From: Rickettsia helvetica
GTDB taxonomy: Bacteria > Pseudomonadota > Alphaproteobacteria > Rickettsiales > Rickettsiaceae
Assembly (NCBI RefSeq): GCF_963970025.1
Contig: NZ_OZ018776.1
Coordinates: 372,001-436,000, forward strand
Direction of reading: 5' to 3'
Length of the DNA stretch: 64,000 bases
Shown in pieces: positions 48,602 through 57,704 of the stretch. Position numbers and translations under genes: made by a program. A model generated the notes under the pieces. The model saw only the letters and a program-made list of their open reading frames with translations, did no database searches and was not told the origin of the DNA. The stretch's first letter is position 1. Each line of letters opens with the position of its first letter.

Positions 48602-49630
48602 TTAATTCTTTAATTTACACAAACATTTAGCAAATTCGTTTGGACATATTCTTGTACTGGAGCTACTTGTAACTAAATTAGTATCAACCTTATTAATAAA
48701 TCGTAGCAATATATTTGTCAAACCATTAATAAAAATTTTATTTGTTCCAAGTGTCGGAATTCGGGTATATTGAATTTCATATTTATCTGTGATTAATTTA
48801 TATTCAATATCAAGTTCTACTAGTGTCTCAACATGCTCGGATACAAAGGATATAGGTACGATAATTATGTCTTTTTTTAACTTTCCTGCTAGCTCTATTT
48901 CGTCTTCTGTATTCGGTTTTAACCATTCTATAGGTCCTACTCTACTTTGATAAGTTATTTTATAATCTAGATCTTTTATATTTAATTCTTTGACTATTGC
49001 TTTTACTGTTTCTTTTATCTGAAAACTATAAGGATCGCCTGCTTTTATTATTTTTTTGGGTAACCCGTGAGCAGAAAATAATATACGAAAATTTTTATCG
49101 TATAGTTTTTCCTTAATTAATGAAACATGGGCTTTTATAAAATCTTCTTCTAGAGGATAACAGCAAGTTGTTTTAATTGGAATATCAATATCAAGATTTT
49201 GTAAAAAATTTTTAACCGATGATCCTGTCGTAGTACTTGAAAATTGAGGATATAGAGGCAATAATATTATTTCGCTTGGATTATATTTTTTTATTTGACC
49301 TATTACTTCTTTAGCAAACGGTGCTGAATATCTCATATTTATAAAAATAGCGAAATCTTCTTTTATGAGTTGCTTTAGCTTTTCGGTTAGTGCTAATTTC
49401 TGCTCCTCTGTTTCCTGAAGTAAAGAAGATTTACCACCGATTAAAGAATAAATTTTTTGAGATTTTCTCTCTCTAGTAATAGAAATTATTTTAGCGATAA
49501 TATAACGCAAAGGATTTGGTAGATTAATTATAGCTCTGTCATAGAATAGATTAAATAAAAAAGGTTTTACGGATTCAAGGCTATCAGGCCCCCCTAGGTT
49601 AAAAAGTACTATTGCTATTCTTTTCTTCAT
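48602..49630 (-). CDS. hemH: Ferrochelatase
   Basis: 342 aa from ATG 49630 ([20 protein letters not shown]), the standard start; an ATG 12 bases upstream is possible. Contains [35 protein letters not shown] with the catalytic histidine, [14 protein letters not shown] and [19 protein letters not shown]. Inserts Fe2+ into protoporphyrin IX. Overlaps the 3' end of hemE by 32 bases, so both are one transcription unit. Confidence 0.95.
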   Translation of the reverse strand: MKKRIAIVLFNLGGPDSLESVKPFLFNLFYDRAIINLPNPLRYIIAKIISITRERKSQKIYSLIGGKSSLLQETEEQKLALTEKLKQLIKEDFAIFINMRYSAPFAKEVIGQIKKYNPSEIILLPLYPQFSSTTTGSSVKNFLQNLDIDIPIKTTCCYPLEEDFIKAHVSLIKEKLYDKNFRILFSAHGLPKKIIKAGDPYSFQIKETVKAIVKELNIKDLDYKITYQSRVGPIEWLKPNTEDEIELAGKLKKDIIIVPISFVSEHVETLVELDIEYKLITDKYEIQYTRIPTLGTNKIFINGLTNILLRFINKVDTNLVTSSSSTRICPNEFAKCLCKLKN

Positions 49631-50639
49631 ATAACCTAACATATTCTGTCAAAAATTCTACATTTTCCGGAGGTGTTTCAGGCAAAATACCATGTCCTAA
49701 ATTAAAGATGAAATTCTTTCCTTTCATTTCCTGAAGAATTTTGTAAGCTTTTTCTTTAATAATTTCTTTATTAGTTAATAATACAACCGGATCTAAATTA
49801 CCTTGTACTATTACTTTATCACTCCACTCTTTCATTTTTTCAAGAGGGATCATTTGATCTGCGGCTAAAATATCTATCGGTACTTCTTTTATAAATTTTT
49901 CATATAATAATCCCGCTCCTTTAGGAAAAGCAATTATAGGAGTTTTTGGAAAAACTTCTTTTACTTTTAGTATGATCTTTTTTGTCGGCTCTATTACAAA
50001 TTCAGTAAACTCCTCTTCTGCAAGTACTCCTGACCATGAATCAAAAAGCTTTAAAACATCTGCTCCCGATTTTGCTTGATTTATAAGATGACCAGCTGTT
50101 TTTTCCATAATAAAATTTAATAATTCTTTAGCAAGTATTTTATTTTCATATATAAATTTTTTGCTCGTTTTAAAATCCTGTTTTCCTTTTCCTTCTAGCA
50201 TGTAACTCATCACTGTCCAAGGACTACCTGCAAATCCTATTAAAGAAGTGGTGGATGGCAATTCTTTTTTTACTTTTTTTATTATTTCATAAACCTTTTC
50301 TAATTTATTATTCGGATTGCTTTGCAGATATTTAAAATCTTCTTGTGATTTGAATTGCTTTAATATAGGTCCTATATTTTCTTTAAAATCCACTTCCCAT
50401 CCGAGAGCATGAGGTAAAACTAATATATCGGAAAAAATAATAGCTGCATCAAATCCATAACGTTTTATTGGTTGTAAGGTTACTTCCGTTGCTTTGTTAA
50501 CATCATAACAAAAATCTAGAAAATTTTTTGTTGTTTCTCTTACTTTTTTATATTCCGGTAAATATCTACCTGCTTGACGCATAAACCAAATAGGTATTTT
50601 ATTACTATTTCCTTTTAACGGATTTAAAGGTTGCTTCAT
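49599..50639 (-). CDS. hemE: Uroporphyrinogen decarboxylase
   Basis: 346 aa. Signatures [39 protein letters not shown] and [17 protein letters not shown]. Removes the acetate carboxyls of uroporphyrinogen III, early in the common heme branch. First gene of the hemE-hemH-hemJ unit; its start flanks the probable replication origin, the arrangement known for R. prowazekii and Caulobacter. Confidence 0.96.
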   Translation of the reverse strand: MKQPLNPLKGNSNKIPIWFMRQAGRYLPEYKKVRETTKNFLDFCYDVNKATEVTLQPIKRYGFDAAIIFSDILVLPHALGWEVDFKENIGPILKQFKSQEDFKYLQSNPNNKLEKVYEIIKKVKKELPSTTSLIGFAGSPWTVMSYMLEGKGKQDFKTSKKFIYENKILAKELLNFIMEKTAGHLINQAKSGADVLKLFDSWSGVLAEEEFTEFVIEPTKKIILKVKEVFPKTPIIAFPKGAGLLYEKFIKEVPIDILAADQMIPLEKMKEWSDKVIVQGNLDPVVLLTNKEIIKEKAYKILQEMKGKNFIFNLGHGILPETPPENVEFLTEYVRLYEEKNSNSTF

Positions 50640-51034
50640 GCAATTACTAAAAATATTAAATTGATAAATATATTTATTATTTGTTGTTTATGTAAATAGA
50701 ATTATGTAGATTAAATGTTTTGAACAGAGTTATCAACAAAATTTTCATTAAAATTTTCTTAAAAATATAGGTATTTTTAATTATAATTCACATAAGTTTG
50801 TAATGAATTTATACAAGTGGATAATTAAGTGTAAAATTCATTTATAGCTTAGAAAAGACTATTTTTTCAAAGAAAAATGATATTTATTCACAATTTTATC
50901 CACAAACTATTTATTTAAAAGAAAATACACTAGATTTACTTGATTTAATAAGGATTTGAGGAAATTTTTAATAGATTTTAATAGGAAAAATAACAAGTTA
51001 TTAAAAAATTTATCCACAATTACATGTGTAAAGT
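50640..51034. other. Probable chromosomal replication origin (oriC)
   Basis: The 395-base gene-free gap between hemE and the PPDK-regulator gene is very AT-rich and holds DnaA boxes: exact TTATCCACA at 50896-50904 and 51010-51018; TTATTCACA at 50884-50892; TTATCAACA at 50730-50738; AGTGGATAA (reverse, one mismatch) at 50816-50824. A perfect CtrA-type site lies at 50748-50762. The same gene pair flanks the known origin of Caulobacter and the proposed origin of R. prowazekii. No protein-coding gene seen here. Confidence 0.85.
50748..50762. promoter_or_regulatory. CtrA-type site (TTAA-N7-TTAA) in oriC
   Basis: ttaa-aattttc-ttaa, exact match to the CtrA consensus. A near site with 6-base spacing is at 50968-50981. 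In Caulobacter CtrA binding at the origin blocks initiation. In DNA this AT-rich a chance match is possible. Confidence 0.5.
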
Positions 51035-51856
51035 ATGACAAAGCTAATTATTCACTTGGTTTCAGACTCTTCCGTGCAAACTACAAAATATGCAGCAAAT
51101 TCTGCTCTTGCACAATTTATTTCCGTAAAACCAAAATTATATCATTGGCCAATGATTAGAAATTTGGAATTGCTAAATGAAGTATTAAGTAAAATAGAAT
51201 CTAAACATGGGATAGTATTATACACGATTGCCGATCAAGAACTCCGAAAAGCTTTAACGAAATTTTGCTATGAATTAAAAATTCCATGTATTTCCGTAAT
51301 AGGTAAAATTATTAAAGAAATGTCTGTTTTTTCAGGTATTGAAATAGAAAAAGAACAGAATTACAATTATAAATTCGATAAAACTTATTTTGATACACTT
51401 AATGCCATAGATTATGCCATAAGACATGATGACGGGCAAATGCTTAATGAGTTGTCGGAGGCTGATATAATATTAATAGGTCCTTCTAGAACTTCCAAGA
51501 CACCGACTTCCGTATTTTTAGCGTATAACGGTCTAAAAGCTGCCAATATTCCTTATGTTTATAATTGCCCTTTTCCTGATTTTATAGAAAAAGATATAGA
51601 TCAATTAGTAGTAGGACTCGTCATTAATCCAAATAGATTAATAGAGATAAGAGAAGCTAGATTAAATTTATTACAAATTAACGAGAATAAAAGCTATACA
51701 GATTTTAATATAGTACAAAAAGAATGCTTAGAAGTTAGAAAAATTTGTGATCAAAGAAATTGGCCGGTAATTGACGTGTCGACTAGATCAATAGAGGAAA
51801 CAGCAGCTTTAATAATGCGGATATATTATAATAGAAAAAATAAATATAATAAATAA
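51035..51856 (+). CDS. PPDK/PEP-synthase regulatory kinase-pyrophosphorylase (PPRP, DUF299)
   Basis: 273 aa. Starts [20 protein letters not shown] and has the P-loop-like [18 protein letters not shown] (about residues 149-166), [20 protein letters not shown] and the [14 protein letters not shown] motif. PPRP phosphorylates pyruvate phosphate dikinase on a threonine with ADP and removes it with phosphate. This gene next to hemE marks the alphaproteobacterial origin region. Confidence 0.93.
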   Translation: MTKLIIHLVSDSSVQTTKYAANSALAQFISVKPKLYHWPMIRNLELLNEVLSKIESKHGIVLYTIADQELRKALTKFCYELKIPCISVIGKIIKEMSVFSGIEIEKEQNYNYKFDKTYFDTLNAIDYAIRHDDGQMLNELSEADIILIGPSRTSKTPTSVFLAYNGLKAANIPYVYNCPFPDFIEKDIDQLVVGLVINPNRLIEIREARLNLLQINENKSYTDFNIVQKECLEVRKICDQRNWPVIDVSTRSIEETAALIMRIYYNRKNKYNK

Positions 51857-51907
51857 AAAGATTTTCATTATTTACAAGTAGAAGCCTGTACTTTATAATT
51901 TTATTTT

Positions 51908-52030
51908 ATACTTGGTCAATTTCAAAAAGAGCAAGGAGTCTGTAAGGCGAGGAACGGAGCGTATACTTAATACGTGAGTACCACAGAACTTGCTAGACGA
52001 CGATGCCAATTTTTGAAATTGACTAAGTAT
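51908..52030. repeat. Class C palindromic element
   Basis: Ends atacttggtcaatttcaaaaa / ttttgaaattgactaagtat (20 bases, one mismatch) with core aaggcgaggaacggagcgta. It lies 45 bases before trxA and could affect its leader. Confidence 0.85.
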
Positions 52031-52074
52031 AACCACTCTTCATTTACCGATAGTAGTAATAACAAGGAGAAATT

Positions 52075-52392
52075 ATGGCAAATAACGTAACGGATAGCTC
52101 TTTTAAAAAGGAAGTATTAGAATCGGATTTACCGGTACTGGTTGATTTTTGGGCAGAATGGTGTGGACCATGCAAAATGTTAACACCGATAATAGATGAA
52201 ATCAGTAAAGAATTAAAAGGCAAAGTAAAGGTACTTAAAATGAATATTGATGAAAATCCTAACACTCCTTCAGAACACAGTATTCGTAGTATTCCAACGA
52301 TAATGTTATTTAAAAACGGTGAACAAAAAGATACTAAAATAGGTTTGCAACAAAAAAATTCTCTTTTAGATTGGATTAATAAATCTATTTAA
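52075..52392 (+). CDS. trxA: Thioredoxin
   Basis: 105 aa. Active site WCGPC (W29-C33), FWAEWCGPCKMLTPIIDEIS, and the cis-proline region IRSIPTIMLFKNGEQKD. Reduces protein disulfides in the cytoplasm with thioredoxin reductase. RBS aaggag 8 bases upstream of ATG 52075. Next gene starts 10 bases later. Confidence 0.97.
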   Translation: MANNVTDSSFKKEVLESDLPVLVDFWAEWCGPCKMLTPIIDEISKELKGKVKVLKMNIDENPNTPSEHSIRSIPTIMLFKNGEQKDTKIGLQQKNSLLDWINKSI

Positions 52393-52402
52393 TATTTATT
52401 TT

Positions 52403-53152
52403 ATGTCACTTAGCCATTCAAAAGTATTTATAGAGATAACCGATGGTTATGTAGAAGGCATAGATACTCATAAAAGAGCTCAAGGTTTAAAGCATTTCTT
52501 CTTGAAAAAAGGAGTCTCTCTCTCTCCAAATATACCCATATTAAACAATATTAATTTTTCTTGTTATGAGGGAGAAAAAATAGCTTTTATAGGAAGTAAC
52601 GGTTCGGGAAAAAGTTCACTTCTAAAGTTAATCGCTGGAATATATCCGTTAAAATCTGGTACAGTCAGAGTTCATGGAGATATTGCGGCAATTATAGATA
52701 TGGGAGTCGGTTTTGAACAGGAGCAGACAGGTCGTGAAAATATAAAAATGTTAATGCTATATAATAATATGCTGGATAAATATAGCAAAAAAATTGAAAA
52801 AGAAATTATAGATTTTTCGGAACTCGGTAGTAAGATTGATCTACCGATAAAAATTTATAGTTCAGGTATGTTATCACGGCTTGCTTTTTCCGTATCGATA
52901 TTCCAAAATCCGCAGATTCTATTACTTGATGAAGTTTTTGCGGCAGGCGATAGCTATTTTATAGAAAAATCTCTTAATTTAATGAAGAATAAATTTAAAA
53001 ATACTCCTATTTCAATAATAGTAAGCCATCAAGAAGAAATTATAAAAGATAATTGCGATAGATGTATTTTATTAAGAGACGGTAATATTATAGGTGATGG
53101 TAGTCCATCAGAAATATTTAAAATCTATAACCAACAACAAGGAAATTCATAA
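52403..53152 (+). CDS. Polysaccharide/O-antigen ABC exporter ATP-binding protein (Wzt/KpsT type)
   Basis: 249 aa. Walker A FIGSNGSGKSSLLKLIAGIY, then SGTVRVHGDIAAIIDMGVGF, signature-like IYSSGMLSRLAFSVSIF, Walker B ILLLDEVFAAGDSYF and H-loop IIVSHQEE. The diverged signature and the LL(D)EV(F/L)AAGD region are typical of the Wzt/KpsT/TagH group. Paired with the permease gene by a start at the next base. Probably exports surface polysaccharide. Confidence 0.88.
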   Translation: MSLSHSKVFIEITDGYVEGIDTHKRAQGLKHFFLKKGVSLSPNIPILNNINFSCYEGEKIAFIGSNGSGKSSLLKLIAGIYPLKSGTVRVHGDIAAIIDMGVGFEQEQTGRENIKMLMLYNNMLDKYSKKIEKEIIDFSELGSKIDLPIKIYSSGMLSRLAFSVSIFQNPQILLLDEVFAAGDSYFIEKSLNLMKNKFKNTPISIIVSHQEEIIKDNCDRCILLRDGNIIGDGSPSEIFKIYNQQQGNS

Positions 53153-53929
53153 ATGATAAAGTATTTTTTTTCTAAAAAATACTGGCAAGCAATAGCATTA
53201 CTGGTTAAAGCTTCTATAATTAGGCAAAACAAAGATTCTTTTTTGGGTTCTTTATGGAGTTTAATTCAGCCTTTTATTCACATAATGGTAATTTCATATT
53301 TTTTCGGTTTTTTATTAAGACAACCGAGAGAATTTATGGTAATGAACTTAATCGGCGGTATTCCTTTATGGAGTTTTATAGTAAGCAGCCTAACGATTTG
53401 TTCAAGTTCTTTAGTTACACGTGATCAAATAATAAAAAAAGTTAGAATTTCTAAGACTTTTTTTCCTGTTGCGGATAGTTTAGGGCAATTATATACTTTA
53501 ATTTGCTCATTTTCGGCAATGTATTTTGCTTTTATTTTATTATTTCCGGAAAAATTTTCTTGGCAAATAATATTTATGCCGATATTAATTTTACCCTTAA
53601 TAATATGCGTGATTAGCAGTTCTATCGCAGTAGCATTTTTAACACCGTATATTCGAGATATTCCGCAAATATTAAATGTTATTCTCGGAGTTATTTATTG
53701 GAGTATACCGATAGTTTATCCATATTCGCTAATTCCGGAGTCTAAAAAAATATATTTTGAATTTAATCCATTCTTTTTAGTTATAAGACCCGTACAAGCG
53801 TTGGTGATTGACGGAACATTACCGGATATGATGCTGATAGTTAAGTCTATTATAGTGGCATTTATTACTGTTTATATCAGTTATTTAATTTACAGACAAT
53901 TTTCTAAAAGAGTTATTTATTACTTATGA
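53153..53929 (+). CDS. Polysaccharide ABC exporter permease (Wzm/ABC-2 type)
   Basis: 258 aa, six predicted helices. ABC-2 family pattern: RQNKDSFLGSLWSLIQPFIH at the N-terminus, GGIPLWSFIVSSLTICSSSL, and TPYIRDIPQILNVILGVIYW, then FNPFFLVIRPVQALVI. Partner of the ATPase gene directly upstream (stop-to-start distance 0-1 base). Moves an undecaprenyl- or lipid-linked glycan across the inner membrane. Its stop overlaps the start of the FAD gene (ATGA). Confidence 0.88.
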   Translation: MIKYFFSKKYWQAIALLVKASIIRQNKDSFLGSLWSLIQPFIHIMVISYFFGFLLRQPREFMVMNLIGGIPLWSFIVSSLTICSSSLVTRDQIIKKVRISKTFFPVADSLGQLYTLICSFSAMYFAFILLFPEKFSWQIIFMPILILPLIICVISSSIAVAFLTPYIRDIPQILNVILGVIYWSIPIVYPYSLIPESKKIYFEFNPFFLVIRPVQALVIDGTLPDMMLIVKSIIVAFITVYISYLIYRQFSKRVIYYL

Positions 53930-56900
53930 AACTTGGTTTTAATCTAGATTTTAATGAATTAGATTTAACCGGGCTTAAAAAATTAGATCAAATATTTTTA
54001 GATTATCTCTTTAAAGCCAATAAATCTCTGCATAAAGATTTAATATTATTTAGATCAATACCTTTCTCTATTATTCCACAAGATTATTCCGAATTTTTAT
54101 TAAAAATCTCCTCTCATTTAGACGATTTTTTAGCAGAGTTATTTTGTATTTCAAAAGAAGTAACTATATCAAGATTAAAGCATAAAGATTTTGATATTAT
54201 TTATGAATGTAAAAGAAAATTTATTCAGCGTATTGCCGTAAAAAAATATCCACCGGAAAAAATAAGAAATATTAATTTTGAAGAGATATATTTAAAGCTA
54301 ACTGATTTAATAGGTGCGAATTTTACTTCTAGAGAATTTGCCAAACAAATAATTATATGGCAACAGGCAGAAGAAAGTTTTGCTACAGAATTAGACATAG
54401 CAGCACAATATGCAGCGTGTAGGGTTTATTCCTGTGATGGTGTCATTCCGCGGCTTGACCGCGGAATCCAGAAAGAATTTAAAAAAGACTGGATCCCGCT
54501 ACAAGCTCACAGGATAACAGGGGCAGATGACATCTTATTCACAATCCCCCAAAAACTAGATAAAGAAAACCTAATAGACGATAAAAAAATATTAAAATAT
54601 CAAAAAAATGAGAGAGTAGATTTTGACTATACAGATTCTTTTTTAAATCTAGATGAAGCTCTAAACCATTCTCATTATTGTATTTATTGCCATAAGCAGG
54701 ATAAGGATAGCTGTTCTAGGGGAATTAATGTCATCCCGCAACTTGATCGCGGGATCTCAGAACACAATCTGCGATACAAGATCCCATGGTCAAGCCACGG
54801 GATGACAACCGGCTGTCCCTTAAAGCAGAAGATTTCCGAAATGAACTATGTTAAGGCACAAGGCTTTAACCTAAGTGCTCTTGCTATTATCGTTATTGAT
54901 AATCCGATGGTTGCGGCAACGGGTCATAGGATTTGTAATGATTGCTCAAAAGCTTGTATTTACCAAAAGCAAGATCCGGTAAATATTCCTTTAATAGAAT
55001 CAAATATTTTAGAAGAAACGCTTAAATTACCTTATGGTTTAGAGATATATTTACTTCTTACCCGTTGGAATCCGCTTAATATTTATACACCGCTGCCAAA
55101 AGAACCTACTAATTATAATATTTTAGTTACCGGCCTTGGTCCTGCAGGTTTTAGTCTTAGCTATTATTTATTACGGTCAGGTCACAATGTCACGGCTATT
55201 GATGGTCTTAAAATTACTCCCCTACCTTTTGACGTTCATAAGCCTATAAAATTTTGGCATGAATATAAAAATTTATTATCGGAAAGAATGCCAAGAGGAT
55301 TTGGAGGGGTAGCAGAATACGGTATAACTGTTCGCTGGGATAAAAACAATCTTGATATATTGCGGCTAATATTAGAGAGAAATAACAATTTCAAATATTA
55401 TGACGGAGTGGCTTTAGATTTTAATATAACGAAAGAACAAGCTTTCGATTTAGGTTTTGACCATATAGCTTTTTGCATTGGAGCAGATCAGCCGAAAGTT
55501 TTGGATATAGAAAATTTTGAAGCTAAAGGCGTAAAAACGGCTTCCGATTTCTTAATGACTTTGCAAAGCGGGGGAGCATTTTTAGAAAATTCTAATACTA
55601 ACATGCTAATTAGGATGCCGATTGCGGTAATAGGCGGTGGTCTTACTGCCTTAGATGCAGCAACGGAAAGTTTATATTACTATAAAAAGCAAGTAGAGAA
55701 ATTTGCCGAAGATTATATAGAAAAAGATTTAGTGGAGGAAGATAAAGGAATAGCTGAAGAATTTATTGCTCATGCAAAATTGTTTAAAGAAGCTAAGAGT
55801 AATGAAGAATTAAGAAAGATTTTTAATAAGCTTGGGGGTGCTACTGTTTATTATCGTGGAAGATTGCAAGATTCACCGGCGTATAAATTAAATCACGAGG
55901 AGCTAATATATGCATTAGCACTTGGTGTTGATTTTAAAGAAAATATGCAGCCTTTAAGGATTAATCTAGACAAATACGGTCATGTGGAATCTGTGGAGTT
56001 TGAGAATCGTCATTGCGAGCAGTCAAAGGCTGCGTGGCAATCTCAGGAGTTTGGCTTAACAAGATTGCCGCGTCAATGCTACGCATTTCCTCGCAATGAC
56101 GTCAAGGCCAAAACCGTGATTATGGCAATCGGTATTGAAAATAACACTCAATTTGATGAGAATAAATACAGCTATTTTGGTGATTGTAATCCTAAATATT
56201 TGGGTAGTGTAGTGAAAGCTCTTGCTAGTACCAAAGAAGGGTACGACGCTATTAACAAAAGACTTATAAATAATAACCCTAGCTTTAAAGGTAGTTATAA
56301 AGATTTTTGTACGCAGCTTGATTATTTGCTAACTTCTAGGGTTAATAAAATAAATATTCTAGATGATAAAACTTTTGAGCTTATAATTCACTCACCGCTT
56401 GCTGCTAAAAATTTTAAGTTCGGACAGTTCTTTCGCTTACAAAATTATTCTGAAGATGCTGCTAAGTTAATAGAGCCGGTAGCCTTAAATCCTACAAATA
56501 TCGATGTAGAAAAAGGTTTAATTAGCTTCATAGTTTTTGAAGTCGGTAAATCCACTAGCTTATGTAAAACATTATCTGAAAATGAGAAAGTGGTTTTAAT
56601 GGGACCGACAGGCTCACCGATGGAAATACCTCAAAATAAAAAAATAGTTATTGTTGATTCCGAAGCCGGTAATGTAGGCTTATTAAAAGTTCTAAAAGAA
56701 AATAATAATGAAGTTATATTTGTTACCTATCCTGATATAAAAAACTGTGAATTAACTTCTGTGGATAGAGTAATAATTAATGCTTCTCCTGAAATAATAG
56801 AAGAATTGCAAAGTCTAAAAAATGAAATATTCGGTGAAAATACGGAGCTAATAGTTAGCGTTAATTCATCGATGCAATGTATGATGAAAGGGATTTGCGG

Positions 56901-57066
56901 ACAATGTATCCAAAAAGTTAAAGGAGAGCAGAAATATATTTTTGCATGTAGCCAGCAAAATCAAAATGCAGAAATAGTTGATTTTAAGAGCTTGAAAACT
57001 CGTTTACGCCAAAATTCTTTACAAGAAAAAATGAGAAAATTAGTGGCTAATTCATCCATGATTTAA
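53926..57066 (+). CDS. Large FAD/Fe-S oxidoreductase with three palindromic inserts
   Basis: 1046 aa. A helical N-terminal region (1-160), a GltD/DPYD-like Fe-S region (CIYCHKQDKDSCS about 250-263, CPLKQKI about 297, CNDCSKACIYQKQDP), an FAD/NAD domain (LVTGLGPAGFSLSYYLLRSG about 400; second GxGxG AVIGGGLTALDAATES), and a C-terminal FNR/PyrK-like domain with MQCMMKGICGQCIQ (about 984-996). Probably transfers electrons between NAD(P)H, FAD and Fe-S. Three repeats are translated within it (about residues 172-198, 268-294, 695-726). The second separates the C-x2-C...C set from CPL of the Fe-S motif. Function not known precisely. Confidence 0.85.
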   Translation: MKLGFNLDFNELDLTGLKKLDQIFLDYLFKANKSLHKDLILFRSIPFSIIPQDYSEFLLKISSHLDDFLAELFCISKEVTISRLKHKDFDIIYECKRKFIQRIAVKKYPPEKIRNINFEEIYLKLTDLIGANFTSREFAKQIIIWQQAEESFATELDIAAQYAACRVYSCDGVIPRLDRGIQKEFKKDWIPLQAHRITGADDILFTIPQKLDKENLIDDKKILKYQKNERVDFDYTDSFLNLDEALNHSHYCIYCHKQDKDSCSRGINVIPQLDRGISEHNLRYKIPWSSHGMTTGCPLKQKISEMNYVKAQGFNLSALAIIVIDNPMVAATGHRICNDCSKACIYQKQDPVNIPLIESNILEETLKLPYGLEIYLLLTRWNPLNIYTPLPKEPTNYNILVTGLGPAGFSLSYYLLRSGHNVTAIDGLKITPLPFDVHKPIKFWHEYKNLLSERMPRGFGGVAEYGITVRWDKNNLDILRLILERNNNFKYYDGVALDFNITKEQAFDLGFDHIAFCIGADQPKVLDIENFEAKGVKTASDFLMTLQSGGAFLENSNTNMLIRMPIAVIGGGLTALDAATESLYYYKKQVEKFAEDYIEKDLVEEDKGIAEEFIAHAKLFKEAKSNEELRKIFNKLGGATVYYRGRLQDSPAYKLNHEELIYALALGVDFKENMQPLRINLDKYGHVESVEFENRHCEQSKAAWQSQEFGLTRLPRQCYAFPRNDVKAKTVIMAIGIENNTQFDENKYSYFGDCNPKYLGSVVKALASTKEGYDAINKRLINNNPSFKGSYKDFCTQLDYLLTSRVNKINILDDKTFELIIHSPLAAKNFKFGQFFRLQNYSEDAAKLIEPVALNPTNIDVEKGLISFIVFEVGKSTSLCKTLSENEKVVLMGPTGSPMEIPQNKKIVIVDSEAGNVGLLKVLKENNNEVIFVTYPDIKNCELTSVDRVIINASPEIIEELQSLKNEIFGENTELIVSVNSSMQCMMKGICGQCIQKVKGEQKYIFACSQQNQNAEIVDFKSLKTRLRQNSLQEKMRKLVANSSMI
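54441..54519. repeat. Class A element inside the FAD oxidoreductase (first insert)
   Basis: tgtcattccgcggcttgac, cgcggaatcca, tggatcccgctacaagctca, ggataaca: two paired halves. Read in frame as VIPRLDRGIQKEFKKDWIPL. Confidence 0.85.
54729..54807. repeat. Class A element inside the FAD oxidoreductase (second insert, in the Fe-S region)
   Basis: tgtcatcccgcaacttgatc, gcgggatct, then agatcccatggtcaagccac, gggatgaca. In frame, about 26 residues, between the second cysteine group and GCPLKQKI. Confidence 0.85.
56008..56101. repeat. Class B element inside the FAD oxidoreductase (third insert)
   Basis: cgtcattgcgag at 56008 and ctcgcaatgacg ending at 56101. In frame; adds NRHCEQSKAAWQSQEFGLTR and on to RND, about 31 residues, in the middle of the second nucleotide-binding half. 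Confidence 0.85.
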
Positions 57067-57379
57067 TAGCTTCAATTAACTCTTCTAGTTGTTCAGGTGA
57101 CAATTCATCAATTTTTTTTTGAATTTTATCACTTCTTATAGCACTAATTTTATCAACCATAATATGAGATTCTAAATTAAGACCATTTAGCTCTGTAGGA
57201 GTCAATAACGGGCGAAAAGTTGGGGCACCTATTAAATCCGTTGTTAGAGGGCAAACTGTTATACTGGGATGATTTTTATGTAAATGAGATTGAACAACAA
57301 CAGCGGGGCGAGGTTTACCATAATCTCCAGATATTACACAAGCAATAATATATCCTTTTTTAATTTCTATTATTTCCAT
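57047..57379 (-). CDS. PemK/MazF-family mRNA interferase toxin
   Basis: 110 aa. Starts MEIIEIKKGYIIACVISGDY followed by GKPRPAVVVQS, the MazF/PemK nucleotide-binding loop with the conserved arginine, then SITVCPLTTDLIG (catalytic threonine/serine region) and SHIMVDKISAIRSDKI. Cleaves mRNA at specific sites when not bound by antitoxin. The reading frame is intact. It overlaps the antitoxin end by 10 bases and overlaps tail to tail with the FAD gene by 20 bases. Confidence 0.88.
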   Translation of the reverse strand: MEIIEIKKGYIIACVISGDYGKPRPAVVVQSHLHKNHPSITVCPLTTDLIGAPTFRPLLTPTELNGLNLESHIMVDKISAIRSDKIQKKIDELSPEQLEELIEAIKSWMN

Positions 57380-57613
57380 TCATCTAACCAACTTTCTTCA
57401 TTGTGTTTTAACCATAAATCGGCATCAGGATTGTTTTCTTTACTAGCTAATAAGGATTGACGTTTAGCTTCTTTGGTTAGGTCTGAATTTTCTAGTTGTT
57501 TAAGATATATACGTATTGCTTCACTAATTATCCAGCTTTTGCTACAGTGTAAATCATGAACTGCTCTTTCAAGTTTTTTACTTAAAATTTATTTCTAAAC
57601 GTATACTAGTCAT
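57370..57613 (-). pseudogene. PemI/MazE-type antitoxin with an early frameshift
   Basis: Begins MTSIRLEIN at ATG 57613, then a run of four T (near 57588) where three would keep the frame; the shifted frame stops after three more codons. Removing one T gives LSKKLERAVHDLHCSKSWII, SEAIRIYLKQLENSDL and a tail ending NEESWLDEWK: a ribbon-helix-helix antitoxin of about 80 aa. Coding beyond the lesion is undamaged. It overlaps the toxin start by 10 bases. Either a sequencing slip, a phase-variable run or true loss. Confidence 0.75.
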
Positions 57614-57704
57614 AATACTTTTTATCCCTTTTAATAAATTAAAATAACCATGCTTATAATATTTAATTGTAACACAAAGTGTACACATTGCTAGTTAAAT
57701 AAAT

